Source: Synechococcus sp. UW140 (GTDB taxonomy: Bacteria > Cyanobacteriota > Cyanobacteriia > PCC-6307 > Cyanobiaceae). From it: a DNA stretch of 32,166 nucleotides. The stretch lies in assembly GCA_945872185.1 (NCBI GenBank), contig CAMBZX010000011.1, positions 1 to 32,166 on the forward strand, given 5' to 3'. The translations under genes were made by a program, and so were the position numbers. The notes beneath the pieces are model-generated. The model did no database searches, was not told the origin of the DNA, and was given only the letters and a program-made list of their open reading frames with translations. Positions 7,809 through 14,782 of this stretch are shown here, in pieces; the first letter of the stretch is position 1, and every line of letters starts with the position of its first letter.

Positions 7809-9424
7809 GACCCCGGCCCCAGCGCCGCGATGTACTCCTGGCGGAAATGGCGCAGGGTGCTGAGCACCGGATTCGGCGCCGCCTGCCCCAGCCCGCAGAG
7901 GCTGGTGGCCTTCACCATGGTGCAGAGGGCTTCCAGCGCCTCGAGATCCGCGGCCGTGGCCCGCTGCGCCACGAAGCGATCCAGCAGGGCCAGCAACTGC
8001 ACGGTGCCGGCCCGACAGGGCACGCACTTGCCACAGCTCTCGTTGACGCTGAAGGCCATGAAATGGCGTGCCACCTCCGGCATCGCCGTGCCCTGGCCCA
8101 TCACCACCATGCCGCCGGAGCCCATCATCGAACCAAGAGCCAGCAGGCTCTCGAAATCGACGGGGGTATCGAACAGAGCGGCGGGGATGCAGCCCCCCGA
8201 AGGCCCGCCGGTCTGCACCGCCTTCACGGCGCCGCCATCGGGGTCGCCGCCGCCCATGGTTTCCACCACCGTGCGCAAACTGGTGCCCATCGGCACTTCC
8301 ACCAGGCCGGTGTGGCGAATCGCCCCCGAGAGGCTGAACACCTTGGTGCCGCGGCTGCCCTCGCTGCCGATGGCGGCATACCAATCCCCCCCCTGCCGCA
8401 GGATCACGGGCACGGCCGCCAAGGTTTCCACGTTGTTGATCAGGGTCGGCGCCCCCCACAGGCCCGCCTGGGCCGGATAGGGCGGCCGAGTGCGGGGTAT
8501 GCCGCGCTGGCCCTGGATCGAATGCAGCAGGGCCGTCTCCTCGCCGCAGACATAGGCCCCGGCCCCCACCCGCACCTCAAGCTCAAGCGCAAAGGCCGTG
8601 CCGGCGATGCTCGAGCCCAGCAGCCCCTGCTGACGGGCCTGCTGCAGGGCCAGCCGCAGGCGCTCGATCGCCAGCGGGTACTCGGCCCGCACGTAGAGAT
8701 AGCCGTGATCGGCCCCCACGGCGTAGGCGGCGATCGCCATGCCCTCCAGCAGCCGATGGGGATCGCCCTCGAGCACGCTGCGATCCATGAAGGCACCGGG
8801 ATCGCCCTCATCGGCATTGCACACCACGTAGCGCCGGCCTGGCGGCTGCAGGGCCACGGTGTCCCACTTGAGGCCGGTGGGATAGCCGCCGCCGCCCCGC
8901 CCCCGCAGGCCACTGCGGCGCACCTGCTCGCGCACCTGCTCGGGGCTCAGCTCGTGCAGCACGCGTCGCAACTGGGCGTAACTGCCATGGGCGAGGGCAT
9001 CTTCGATGCACTCGGGATCGACGATGCCGCAGCCCTCCAGCACCAGGGGCCGCTGCAGCCGGAAAAAGGGTTGCTCGAGATCAAGCTGATGGCCGGCCAG
9101 GGCAGGGTCCGCCGCCAGCGGGATCGGCGCCACCCCGCGAACCTGGGCCACCAGCGCCGCGGCCGCCGCTGGCGTCAGCCCCCCGAACAGCCGGGTGCCT
9201 TCAGGACCATCCCAGGCCAGCAGCGGCCCCTCACCGCAGAGCCGCAGACAGCCGACCGAACGCACCTCCAGGGGTTCCGGCGCGGCGGACGCCCCAGCAG
9301 AGATGTCGCCTGCGGCCGCGGCCGCCCGCAAGGCGGCGAGCAACGGCCCGGCGCCCGCACTGCGGCAACCACTGGCAGCGCAGCAGCGCAGCCGGGGCCG
9401 TTCGCAAGGGGGAAGGGCCACCAT
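7805..9424 (-). CDS. hoxF: Diaphorase flavoprotein subunit HoxF
   Basis: HoxF is the NAD(P)H-oxidising FMN subunit, related to NuoF with a thioredoxin-like NuoE-type N-terminus. The N-terminal part retains Cys pairs (CCAASGC and GCLRLCGEGP). The NuoF part has the nucleotide-binding glycine-rich loop RGRGGGGYPTGLKW (about residues 172-186), the FMN segment NADEGDPGAFMDR, GAGAYVCGEETALL, and the C-terminal [4Fe-4S] ligands ESCGKCVPCRAGT (near 460) plus SLCGLG (near 508). It is 539 aa, the family size. The start overlaps the hoxE stop by one base (TGATG). Confidence 0.97.
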   Translation of the reverse strand: MVALPPCERPRLRCCAASGCRSAGAGPLLAALRAAAAAGDISAGASAAPEPLEVRSVGCLRLCGEGPLLAWDGPEGTRLFGGLTPAAAAALVAQVRGVAPIPLAADPALAGHQLDLEQPFFRLQRPLVLEGCGIVDPECIEDALAHGSYAQLRRVLHELSPEQVREQVRRSGLRGRGGGGYPTGLKWDTVALQPPGRRYVVCNADEGDPGAFMDRSVLEGDPHRLLEGMAIAAYAVGADHGYLYVRAEYPLAIERLRLALQQARQQGLLGSSIAGTAFALELEVRVGAGAYVCGEETALLHSIQGQRGIPRTRPPYPAQAGLWGAPTLINNVETLAAVPVILRQGGDWYAAIGSEGSRGTKVFSLSGAIRHTGLVEVPMGTSLRTVVETMGGGDPDGGAVKAVQTGGPSGGCIPAALFDTPVDFESLLALGSMMGSGGMVVMGQGTAMPEVARHFMAFSVNESCGKCVPCRAGTVQLLALLDRFVAQRATAADLEALEALCTMVKATSLCGLGQAAPNPVLSTLRHFRQEYIAALGPGS

Positions 9425-9984
9425 CAGCGCGTCTCCACGCCAGCGGGCAGGCCCAGGCTGGTGAGCCAGCGATCGAGGGCTTTGGGCTGATCGACCAGCG
9501 GAGCGCTGAACAGCACACCATCCAGTACCAGCACCGGGGCCTGGCCGCAGGCGCCGATGCAGCTCAGCTGCTCCAGGGCCCAGGCGCCATCGTCACGGGT
9601 CTGATTCAGCGCCAACCCCAATCGCCGCTGCAGGCCCGCCGCCAACCGTCCGCCGCCGCGCACGAAACAGGCCGTGCCCAGGCAGACAGCGCAGCGATGG
9701 GTGGCCGGGGCCTGGAGTCGAAACAGGTGGTAGAAGCTGGCCACGCCGTAGACCCGGCTCAGGGGCAGCCGCAGCGCCCGCGCCACCTGCAGCAACGCCG
9801 GCTTCGGCAGATAGCCGTGGATCTCCTGCACCTGATGCAGCACTTCAATCAGGCCATCGCCCTGGCAGCCCTGGCGGCGGATCAGCCGGGCGATGCGCTC
9901 ATCGCCGTCGCAGGGACCCGGGCCGGGCTGGGGATGGAGCTGGGGTACGGCTCCAGGAGCAGGAACAGGGGTGGCCGCCGACAT
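9424..9984 (-). CDS. hoxE: Diaphorase subunit HoxE, first gene of the hox operon
   Basis: HoxE is the NuoE-like [2Fe-2S] subunit of the diaphorase and is thought to help link the enzyme to photosynthetic electron carriers. The four cluster Cys are in CAVCLGTACF (near residue 96) and LSCIGACGQAP (near 141). EIHGYLPKPALLQVARAL and VYGVASFYHLF are standard for the family. The start is ATG 9984 with GAGGG just upstream; the track ORF's further 42 residues are Arg/Pro-rich leader with no family match. The first 25 residues are Pro/Ala-rich. No gene lies between it and the tRNA-Leu, so the operon promoter should be in 9985-10135; I could not identify a convincing -10/-35 pair there. Confidence 0.95.
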   Translation of the reverse strand: MSAATPVPAPGAVPQLHPQPGPGPCDGDERIARLIRRQGCQGDGLIEVLHQVQEIHGYLPKPALLQVARALRLPLSRVYGVASFYHLFRLQAPATHRCAVCLGTACFVRGGGRLAAGLQRRLGLALNQTRDDGAWALEQLSCIGACGQAPVLVLDGVLFSAPLVDQPKALDRWLTSLGLPAGVETR

Positions 9985-10086
9985 GAGCCCTCGCGGTCCT
10001 CTTCCCTTGTTAGCCAGTCCGGGCCCATTCGGCCGCGGCCGGCCACGCCGTCGTGACGAATCAGCATCTCGAAGCAGCGACGGCGG

Positions 10087-10125
10087 GTCTGTCCAGACCG
10101 GGGCGGCCACCCGGCCTGGACAGAC
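10087..10125. terminator. Strong 16-bp hairpin between tRNA-Leu and hoxE
   Basis: Arms GTCTGTCCAGACCGGG (10087-10102) and CCCGGCCTGGACAGAC (10110-10125) pair in 15 of 16 positions around a 7-base loop. The structure starts 10 bases past the 3' end of the tRNA gene, the position expected for its transcription terminator. There is no T-run on either strand after the stem, so it is not a textbook intrinsic terminator. It could also be a protein-binding palindrome in the hox upstream region, about 100 bp before hoxE. Confidence 0.65.
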
Positions 10126-10135
10126 GGAAAATCAA

Positions 10136-10219
10136 TGGGGGCAGGGGGACTTGAACCCCCACAACGTCGCCGTCTGCGCATTTTAAGTGCGCTGCGTCTA
10201 CCACTTCCGCCATGCCCCC
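10136..10219 (-). tRNA. tRNA-Leu (anticodon UAA), no intron
   Basis: The minus strand folds as a class II tRNA. The acceptor arms are GGGGGCA and TGCCCCC, and the D-arm region is TGGCGGAAGTGGTAGACGC, typical of tRNA-Leu. The anticodon stem GCGCA/TGCGC holds the loop CTTAAAA, so the anticodon is TAA. A long variable arm follows, then a T arm GGGGG-TTCAAGT-CCCCC. CCA is not encoded. The group I intron that interrupts this tRNA in many cyanobacteria is absent. On the opposite side TAGATT (10232-10237) could be a -10 element for ndhL; the tRNA promoter lies in the same 42-bp space. Confidence 0.97.
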
Positions 10220-10261
10220 ACCAAGTCATCCTAGATTTATGCACCGTTGGCTTTGCGCGCC

Positions 10262-10555
10262 GTGCCGCTGTCCGGGTTGTTGAGCACCATCGCCACGGCA
10301 CTTCCGTTCAACCTGCCGTTCCAGCTCTCGGGTGAAACCCTGCTGGTGCTGGCCTTGTATGCCGTCCTGGCCGGCGCCTATCTGGTGGTGATCCCCCTGG
10401 CCCTCTACTGGTGGCTGGTGAAGCGCTGGACCGTGATGGGCAAGCTCGAGCGCACGGGGGTTTACGGCCTGGTTTTCCTCTTCTTCCCAGGCCTGATCCT
10501 GTTTGCCCCCTTCCTGAACTTGCGCATGGCCGGCCAGGGAGCCTCGAGGGCATGA
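10262..10555 (+). CDS. ndhL: NDH-1 complex subunit NdhL
   Basis: NdhL is a small membrane subunit of the cyanobacterial NDH-1 complex used in respiration and cyclic electron flow. The protein shows two hydrophobic segments, [20 protein letters not shown] and [18 protein letters not shown], separated by [17 protein letters not shown], the family pattern. The start is uncertain: there is no ATG. I chose GTG 10262; TTG 10247 (track) would leave almost no leader after the -10-like TAGATT, and TTG codons near 10280 are also possible. The stop overlaps the next gene as ATGA. Confidence 0.88.
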   Translation: MPLSGLLSTIATALPFNLPFQLSGETLLVLALYAVLAGAYLVVIPLALYWWLVKRWTVMGKLERTGVYGLVFLFFPGLILFAPFLNLRMAGQGASRA

Positions 10556-10887
10556 CCCGCAAAGGAGCGATCCTGCTGGGCCTGGCCATTTTCGCCCTGG
10601 GAGGGCTGGGCTACCTGGGCTTCCAGGCCAGCGGCCTGGAGGGGTTTGGCCCGGGTATCGCCGCCTCGGCGATCCTGATGCTGTTGGTGGTGGGCTGGAC
10701 GAGCAGCTATCTGCTGCGGGTCATCACCGGCAAGATGACCTACATGGAGCAACGGCGCACCTACCGCAGCGCCTACGACGCCATCACTGACGAGGCCCTA
10801 CAGGCCAAGTTCGACGCCCTCAGCCCCGAGGAGCAGAGGCGGCTGCTGGCCGAAGTCGGCCAGATCCAGGCGGATGCCGAGATGTGA
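10552..10887 (+). CDS. DUF3007 family membrane protein
   Basis: This is a 111-aa protein with two N-terminal hydrophobic segments ([19 protein letters not shown] and [19 protein letters not shown]), then [20 protein letters not shown] and a charged helical tail. That pattern matches the DUF3007 proteins that commonly sit between ndhL and trpA in cyanobacteria. No function is established that I can cite. The coupling to ndhL through an ATGA overlap suggests a role in the thylakoid or NDH-1 context, which is an inference. The upstream part of the track ORF (from 10411) is ndhL in the wrong frame. Confidence 0.88.
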   Translation: MTRKGAILLGLAIFALGGLGYLGFQASGLEGFGPGIAASAILMLLVVGWTSSYLLRVITGKMTYMEQRRTYRSAYDAITDEALQAKFDALSPEEQRRLLAEVGQIQADAEM

Positions 10888-11084
10888 GGCCAGTCGATCC
10901 GGCGATTTTGGCCGGCTGAGCCCGACTCCCAGCCCTCGGTCCATCGCTCTGGGTTGCCGCTGGCGCCACCGGGCCGACCACGGATCCAACCAGAGCGGGC
11001 CAGCAGATCAGCAAGCCAGCGGCCTGGGGCTAGGCCCGGCCCCTGCCCCGTAGGCTCGGAGCCAACGCCAGCCTGCACGCGCCA

Positions 11085-11939
11085 ATGAGCGCCGCCATCC
11101 CCAACCCCACCCTTGCCGGCACCGCCGCCACCAGCCCCACCGCGATCGAGCGACGCTTCAGGGCCCTGAAGCAGGAGCGTCGCTGCGCACTGATGCCGTT
11201 TCTGATGGCGGGGGACGCCGACCTCGCCACCACCCGGGCGACGCTGCTAGCCCTGCAGCAAGCCGGCGCCGATCTGATCGAACTGGGGATTCCCTACAGC
11301 GATCCGCTCGCCGATGGGCCGGTGATCCAGGCTGCAGCCAGCCGCGCCCTGAAGGCCGGCACCACGCCGGGCGCTGTGCTGGCGATGCTGGCCAGTCTGG
11401 CCGGCGAACTCCTGATCCCAGTGGTGCTGTTCACCTACAGCAATCCCCTGCTCAATCGCGGCATGGAGACCTTCTGCCGCGATGCCGCCGCCGCCGGCGC
11501 CGCCGGTCTGGTGGTGCCGGATCTGCCCCTGGAAGAAGCCGAGAAGCTGTCGCCGATCGCGGCGGCGGCCGGGCTGGATCTGATCCTGCTGGTGGCACCC
11601 ACCACGCCGGCTGAGCGGATGGCTCGCATCCATCACACCAGCCGCGGCTTCACCTATCTGGTGAGTGTCACCGGGGTCACTGGGGTGCGCACCAATCTGG
11701 AATCGCGGGTGGAACCTTTGGTGCAGCAACTCAAGGGGCAGGGTCCCACCCCCGTGGCCGTGGGCTTCGGCATCTCCGGGCCTGCCCAGGCCCGTCAGGT
11801 GCGCGACTGGGGTGCCGATGGCGCCATCGTCGGCAGTGCCCTGGTGACCGTGATGGCGCAGGCCCACGCGGCCGGCCAACCGGTGGCCGCCGCCGCCGGC
11901 CGCTTCTGCGCCGAGCTGCGCAGCGCCCTCGACGCCTGA
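11085..11939 (+). CDS. trpA: Tryptophan synthase alpha subunit
   Basis: TrpA cleaves indole-3-glycerol phosphate to indole and glyceraldehyde 3-phosphate and channels indole to TrpB. The TIM-barrel signatures are present: the catalytic Glu and Asp in [20 protein letters not shown] (about residues 62-81), [21 protein letters not shown], the phosphate-binding [11 protein letters not shown] and GAIVGSALV. It is 284 aa, slightly long because of about 20 extra N-terminal residues. A -10-like TAGGCT lies at 11051-11056. It follows ndhL-DUF3007 after 197 bp, an arrangement common in Synechococcus. trpB is not in the window, which is normal for cyanobacteria. Confidence 0.96.
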   Translation: MSAAIPNPTLAGTAATSPTAIERRFRALKQERRCALMPFLMAGDADLATTRATLLALQQAGADLIELGIPYSDPLADGPVIQAAASRALKAGTTPGAVLAMLASLAGELLIPVVLFTYSNPLLNRGMETFCRDAAAAGAAGLVVPDLPLEEAEKLSPIAAAAGLDLILLVAPTTPAERMARIHHTSRGFTYLVSVTGVTGVRTNLESRVEPLVQQLKGQGPTPVAVGFGISGPAQARQVRDWGADGAIVGSALVTVMAQAHAAGQPVAAAAGRFCAELRSALDA

Positions 11940-11977
11940 GCGGCGGCCCGCGGCCGGATTGATCAGTTGGCCAGAAG

Positions 11978-12003
11978 AGTGGGCGAGACAAGTGGGCGAG
12001 ACG
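11978..12003. repeat. 2 x 13-bp direct repeat downstream of trpA
   Basis: AGTGGGCGAGACA is followed at once by AGTGGGCGAGACG; only the last base differs. It lies in the 186-bp space between the convergent trpA and lipoprotein genes and codes nothing I recognise. Confidence 0.7.
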
Positions 12004-12062
12004 CCATGGCCTAGGCGGTTGACGCTGTCAGGTCCAGGAGCCGCCGCCGCTGCGGTCCCGAG

Positions 12063-12079
12063 GTTGGCGTGCCGCCAAC
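12063..12079. terminator. Small perfect hairpin between trpA and the lipoprotein gene
   Basis: GTTGGCG-TGC-CGCCAAC is a perfect 7-bp stem with a 3-base loop in the space between two convergent genes. It has no T-run on either side, so terminator function is only a guess from position. Confidence 0.35.
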
Positions 12080-12125
12080 GCAGTGGTCCCCTCAAGACAT
12101 CGCGAGTGCGGCTTGGCGCCGGCCC

Positions 12126-12866
12126 TCAAAGACGCTCACCCTGCCGCTGACTGGAGGCGGGCCCCTGCCGATCCGCACCCGGGGCCCAGTGGCGCACGAC
12201 AAAAGACTGGCCCGGGGCCGGTGGCGTCGGCTGTTCGATCGTGCTGCGCCAACCGCTGGCCCAGTCGATCACCAGGTGGCCCGCCTCCTGGCGCCAGGAC
12301 CCCGCTGCAATCGTGTCGATCGAGTTGATCGCCCGGCCACTGGAGAGCAGGCTGGCGAGATAGGGCGGCTGATCCGCTTGGGTGGGGGCAAAGCGATAGA
12401 CACCGACCCAGCCCGCCTCGACCCCACTCAGCCGCACCGCCTTGCCGGTGTTGGTCGGCGGTTCATCGCGATTGCGACCGGGAGCCCACGACCACTGAAT
12501 CGGTCCCCCTGGTGCCACCAGGATCGTGTCGGTCCAGCCATCGTCGTAATCGATCCGCACCCCGTTGCCCCAGCCCTTCCAGTGGCCCAGCTCCATCAGC
12601 TCCCCTGCTGTCATCGTGCCGGCAGCCAGGGGACGAGGCCCCTGGCTGCCCGTGGCCGAGAGGGCACTGCCATCGGGCCGCAGCAGCAGGTTGAACAGCA
12701 GGTTGTCGTTGTCGGTGAGGGCCCAGGTGCCGAGCAGGCGGCGCGGATCGGGCTCGGCGCTGCCGATCGGCACGGGGCGGGGCGCGGCCCACGCCTGGTA
12801 CACAGGCCCGCAGGCGGTCAGCAGGGCGAGCAGCCCCAGGGGAAGCAAGCGCAGAACCGGACCCAT
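12126..12866 (-). CDS. Putative lipoprotein with two related halves
   Basis: I do not recognise a named family. The N-terminus is a lipoprotein signal (LLPLGLLALLTAC, lipobox LTAC with Cys about residue 19), so the mature protein should be membrane-anchored. The rest seems to be two copies of one unit. The first runs from LLGTWALTDNDNLLFNLLLR to DDGWTDTI and QWSWAPG. The second runs from WVGVYRFAPTQ to ASGWRSTIEQ and VRHWAPG. Each looks like a small beta-rich, lipocalin-like half. The start is ATG 12866. A 3 x 21-bp repeat lies 22 bases upstream of the start. It is convergent with trpA and divergent from the Nif11 gene. Confidence 0.75.
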   Translation of the reverse strand: MGPVLRLLPLGLLALLTACGPVYQAWAAPRPVPIGSAEPDPRRLLGTWALTDNDNLLFNLLLRPDGSALSATGSQGPRPLAAGTMTAGELMELGHWKGWGNGVRIDYDDGWTDTILVAPGGPIQWSWAPGRNRDEPPTNTGKAVRLSGVEAGWVGVYRFAPTQADQPPYLASLLSSGRAINSIDTIAAGSWRQEAGHLVIDWASGWRSTIEQPTPPAPGQSFVVRHWAPGADRQGPASSQRQGERL

Positions 12867-12887
12867 CCCATCAGTGCAACCATCTCC

Positions 12888-12950
12888 ATCATGGAGAATT
12901 TCGGCGCCATCATGGAAAACTCTGGCTCGATCTTGGAAAACTCCGGCCCC
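12888..12950. repeat. 3 x 21-bp direct repeat upstream of the lipoprotein gene
   Basis: Three units at 12888-12908, 12909-12929 and 12930-12950 share the core TGGARAAYTYYGGC. Two helical turns separate each copy. The array is in the divergent space between the lipoprotein gene (minus) and the Nif11 gene (plus), a position that suits protein-binding sites. Read on the plus strand it would code IMENFGA, IMENSGS and ILENSGP then a stop, but that frame belongs to an antisense shadow ORF. Confidence 0.75.
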
Positions 12951-13020
12951 TGAATCAACTGTTCTGTAGACGCAGGGTCAGGATGGGGTTCACTATGACG
13001 GGCTGAACCGGGCCTGCACC

Positions 13021-13302
13021 ATGAGCGACACCCCCATTCACGACCCCATCGATCAGCTCGAACGCGAGCAGTTGTTTGCCTTCCTGGGTCGCATCCAGCA
13101 GGAGCCGCCCCTGCGCGAGCAGCTGAACCTGGTTCAGACCGCCATGGAGGTCAGTGAGATCGCCAAGGCCGTTGGCCATACGTTCCGGGCCGAAACCTTG
13201 ATCAACGTCTTTCAGCTCTGCAACGAACAGCCCTACGCCCGCGAAGGGCTGATGGACGAAAAGTTGATCCGCGTCTACCTGCGGCGCGAGTCGCTCACCT
13301 GA
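13021..13302 (+). CDS. Nif11-domain small protein
   Basis: This is a 93-aa protein whose N-terminal two thirds fit the Nif11 domain: EQLFAFLGRIQQEPPLREQL, then AMEVSEIAKAVGHTFRAETL. Nif11 domains occur as stand-alone proteins and as leader peptides of prochlorosin-type lanthipeptides. There is no Gly-Gly cleavage site here. The tail (CNEQPYAREGLMDEKLIRVYL) has only one Cys and is not a Ser/Thr/Cys-rich core, so a RiPP precursor is unlikely. The start at ATG 13021 is the first in frame; no Shine-Dalgarno is evident. The next gene begins 22 bp later on the same strand and may be co-transcribed. Confidence 0.82.
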   Translation: MSDTPIHDPIDQLEREQLFAFLGRIQQEPPLREQLNLVQTAMEVSEIAKAVGHTFRAETLINVFQLCNEQPYAREGLMDEKLIRVYLRRESLT

Positions 13303-13324
13303 GCAGCGCTCCACCCTTCCCACC

Positions 13325-13591
13325 ATGAAATTCGTCCTCTGGGGCACCTACTGCGCCAACGCCCTCGAGCGGCGCACTCCCTACCGGCAGGAGCATCTCG
13401 AAGGTCTGCAAGTCCAGAAGGAGGCTGGCCTGCTGCTCACCCTCGGCCCCACCGCAGACAGCACCCAGGTCTTCGGGATTTATGAGGCCGAGAGCCAGGA
13501 GCAAGTGGAGGCGTTGCTCCACAACGACATCTACTGGCGCCAGGGGATCTGGACCGAAGTGCGGGTCTATCCCTGGATTCAGGCGTTCTGA
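13325..13591 (+). CDS. YciI-like protein
   Basis: This 88-aa protein has the YciI-type ferredoxin-like layout: KFVLWGTYCANALERRTPYR, then HLEGLQVQKEAGLLLTLGPT, VFGIYEAESQEQVEALLHND and a C-terminal strand WTEVRVYPW. The His in REHLEGL/QEHLEGL position and the Asp of HNDIYW are the usual polar site residues of the family. The biochemical role in cyanobacteria is unknown. It follows the Nif11 gene by 22 bp on the same strand. Confidence 0.85.
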   Translation: MKFVLWGTYCANALERRTPYRQEHLEGLQVQKEAGLLLTLGPTADSTQVFGIYEAESQEQVEALLHNDIYWRQGIWTEVRVYPWIQAF

Positions 13592-13785
13592 AAGCCCCCT
13601 GCTCCCAGCAAGTCTGCGGCCAATCCAGCCCTGGGACTGGCAGCTGGCGCCGGCGCGGCGGCTCCGAACCCCTGGCCCCCTGCCGCTCCAGCTCTTCCAC
13701 GCCAGGGCTTCCGCGCCATAGTTCCAAGCCAACCCTGTCGCCAGGACCTGCAGACCTCAGAGGCCCGGCTGCCGGACCAGATTGT

Positions 13786-13863
13786 TCAGGCTGATGGATC
13801 AGGCTGACTGGTCAGGCTGATGGATCAGGCCTTGTCATCAGGCCGAGCGATCAGGCCTGCGGC
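13786..13863. repeat. Six-unit 13-bp direct-repeat array (TCAGGC core)
   Basis: TCAGGC occurs at 13786, 13799, 13812, 13825, 13838 and 13851, exactly 13 bp apart each time. The first four units are close to TCAGGCTGATGGA; the last two keep the core and drift afterwards. The array is non-coding for most of its length (13 is not a multiple of 3) and its last unit covers the stop codon and final codons of the cytochrome gene on the minus strand. It lies between two convergent genes. Confidence 0.9.
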
Positions 13864-14219
13864 CAGCCGGCCTGGGCCTGAGACCACACCCATTGCCCCA
13901 CCGCCTCGGCACCACCTTCGCCCAGAACCTTGGCATAGCCAGACATCTGGCCGAGGCCTGCGGCGGCGATCCGGCTGATGGCCTCGGGACTGGCCAGCTG
14001 CTGGCGCTCCAGCGCGGCCAGGCGCAGCGTTTTGCCGCGGCGCAGAATATTGCCGCCCCCGGCATGGCAGCCCACACAGTGGGCAGAAAACAGCGCCGCG
14101 CCGCGCTCCGCTTCCCCGCTCAGCAGCGCCTCTCCCCACACAGGCGCTGGCCAGCCCATCGCCAGCAGCAGCAGGGCCGACAGGGCCAGGCCGGCCAGCA
14201 GCTTGAGGAAACGTGGCAC
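13851..14219 (-). CDS. Cytochrome c6-like protein
   Basis: This is a soluble lumen or periplasmic c-type cytochrome of 122 aa. The start is GTG 14219, giving a signal peptide (PRFLKLLAGLALSALLLLAMG, cleavage near PVWGEA). The mature part has the haem motif CVGCH in GAALFSAHCVGCHAGGGN, then RRGKTLRL, and a Met ligand in GQMSGYAKVL, ending VWSQAQAGW as c6 proteins do. The long GGGNILRRGKTLRLAALER segment fits the c6B/c6C-like paralogues of picocyanobacteria better than classic PetJ, so I leave the symbol blank. The upstream part of the track ORF is antisense to the GNAT gene. Confidence 0.85.
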   Translation of the reverse strand: MPRFLKLLAGLALSALLLLAMGWPAPVWGEALLSGEAERGAALFSAHCVGCHAGGGNILRRGKTLRLAALERQQLASPEAISRIAAAGLGQMSGYAKVLGEGGAEAVGQWVWSQAQAGWPQA

Positions 14220-14294
14220 AGGCCCAGGGCGGAGAGCGCCCCCATCCTTACGGCTGCGCCGCAAAATGGAGAGCTGCCGCTGCGGGCGAGGTCG

Positions 14295-14765
14295 GTGCTT
14301 CGTCAACTGACGCTCGAGGATGAACCCCAGCTGATCAGCGTCTACCGCGACGCCGTGCTCAGCCAGGCCCCAGGCCTGTACGAGCACGCCCAGATCGAAG
14401 CCTGGGCCCACCACGCCGAACGCCAGCCCGAGGTACGGGAGGCCCTGCGGCGCGGCTATGGACTGGCCAGTTGCGATGCGGACGCTCCGCAGCTGATCGA
14501 GGCCTTCGCCCTGCTCGATCCGATCGATCGCCTGTCGCTGCTGTACTGCCGCGGCCGCTCCTGCCGGCAGGGGCGGGGCCGCCAGTTGGTGCAAGCCCTG
14601 GAAAAGGAAGCCGAGCGCCACCGTTGCCGGCGCCTGCGCACCGAAGCCAGCCAACTCTCCAGACCCCTGCTGCTGAGCCTGGACTGGCGGATTGAAGCTG
14701 AGGAGGAGCTGCTCTTTGCCGGCCAACCCTTCCGCCGCTGGCGGATGATCAAAGACCTGCCCTGA
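14295..14765 (+). CDS. GNAT-family N-acetyltransferase
   Basis: The protein has GNAT architecture: an opening strand LRQLTLEDEPQLISVYRDAV, a middle strand pair, and the acetyl-CoA loop RSCRQGRGRQLVQALEKEAE, which fits the (Q/R)xxGx(G/A) signature, followed by RCRRLRTEASQLSRPLLLSL. The substrate is unknown. The start is uncertain; GTG 14295 (with GAGG just upstream) begins the conserved part. The preceding codons in the track ORF are antisense to the cytochrome gene. It is 156 aa from this start. The next gene follows after 17 bp, so the two are probably one transcript. Confidence 0.82.
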   Translation: MLRQLTLEDEPQLISVYRDAVLSQAPGLYEHAQIEAWAHHAERQPEVREALRRGYGLASCDADAPQLIEAFALLDPIDRLSLLYCRGRSCRQGRGRQLVQALEKEAERHRCRRLRTEASQLSRPLLLSLDWRIEAEEELLFAGQPFRRWRMIKDLP

Positions 14766-14782
14766 CCGACCCCAGCGCTGCC

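Noticed and set aside
12069-12953. Plus-strand 294-aa ORF ending in the IMENFGA-type heptapeptides
   Set aside because: Most of it is antisense to the lipoprotein gene with Arg/Gly/Pro-rich content. The heptapeptides follow only from the 21-bp DNA repeat.
13021-13302. Lanthipeptide (prochlorosin) precursor
   Set aside because: The Nif11-like part lacks a Gly-Gly site, the tail has one Cys and no Ser/Thr-rich core, and no LanM or peptidase-transporter gene is nearby.
13786-13863. CRISPR array
   Set aside because: Units are 13 bp with no separate spacers, and no cas gene is present.
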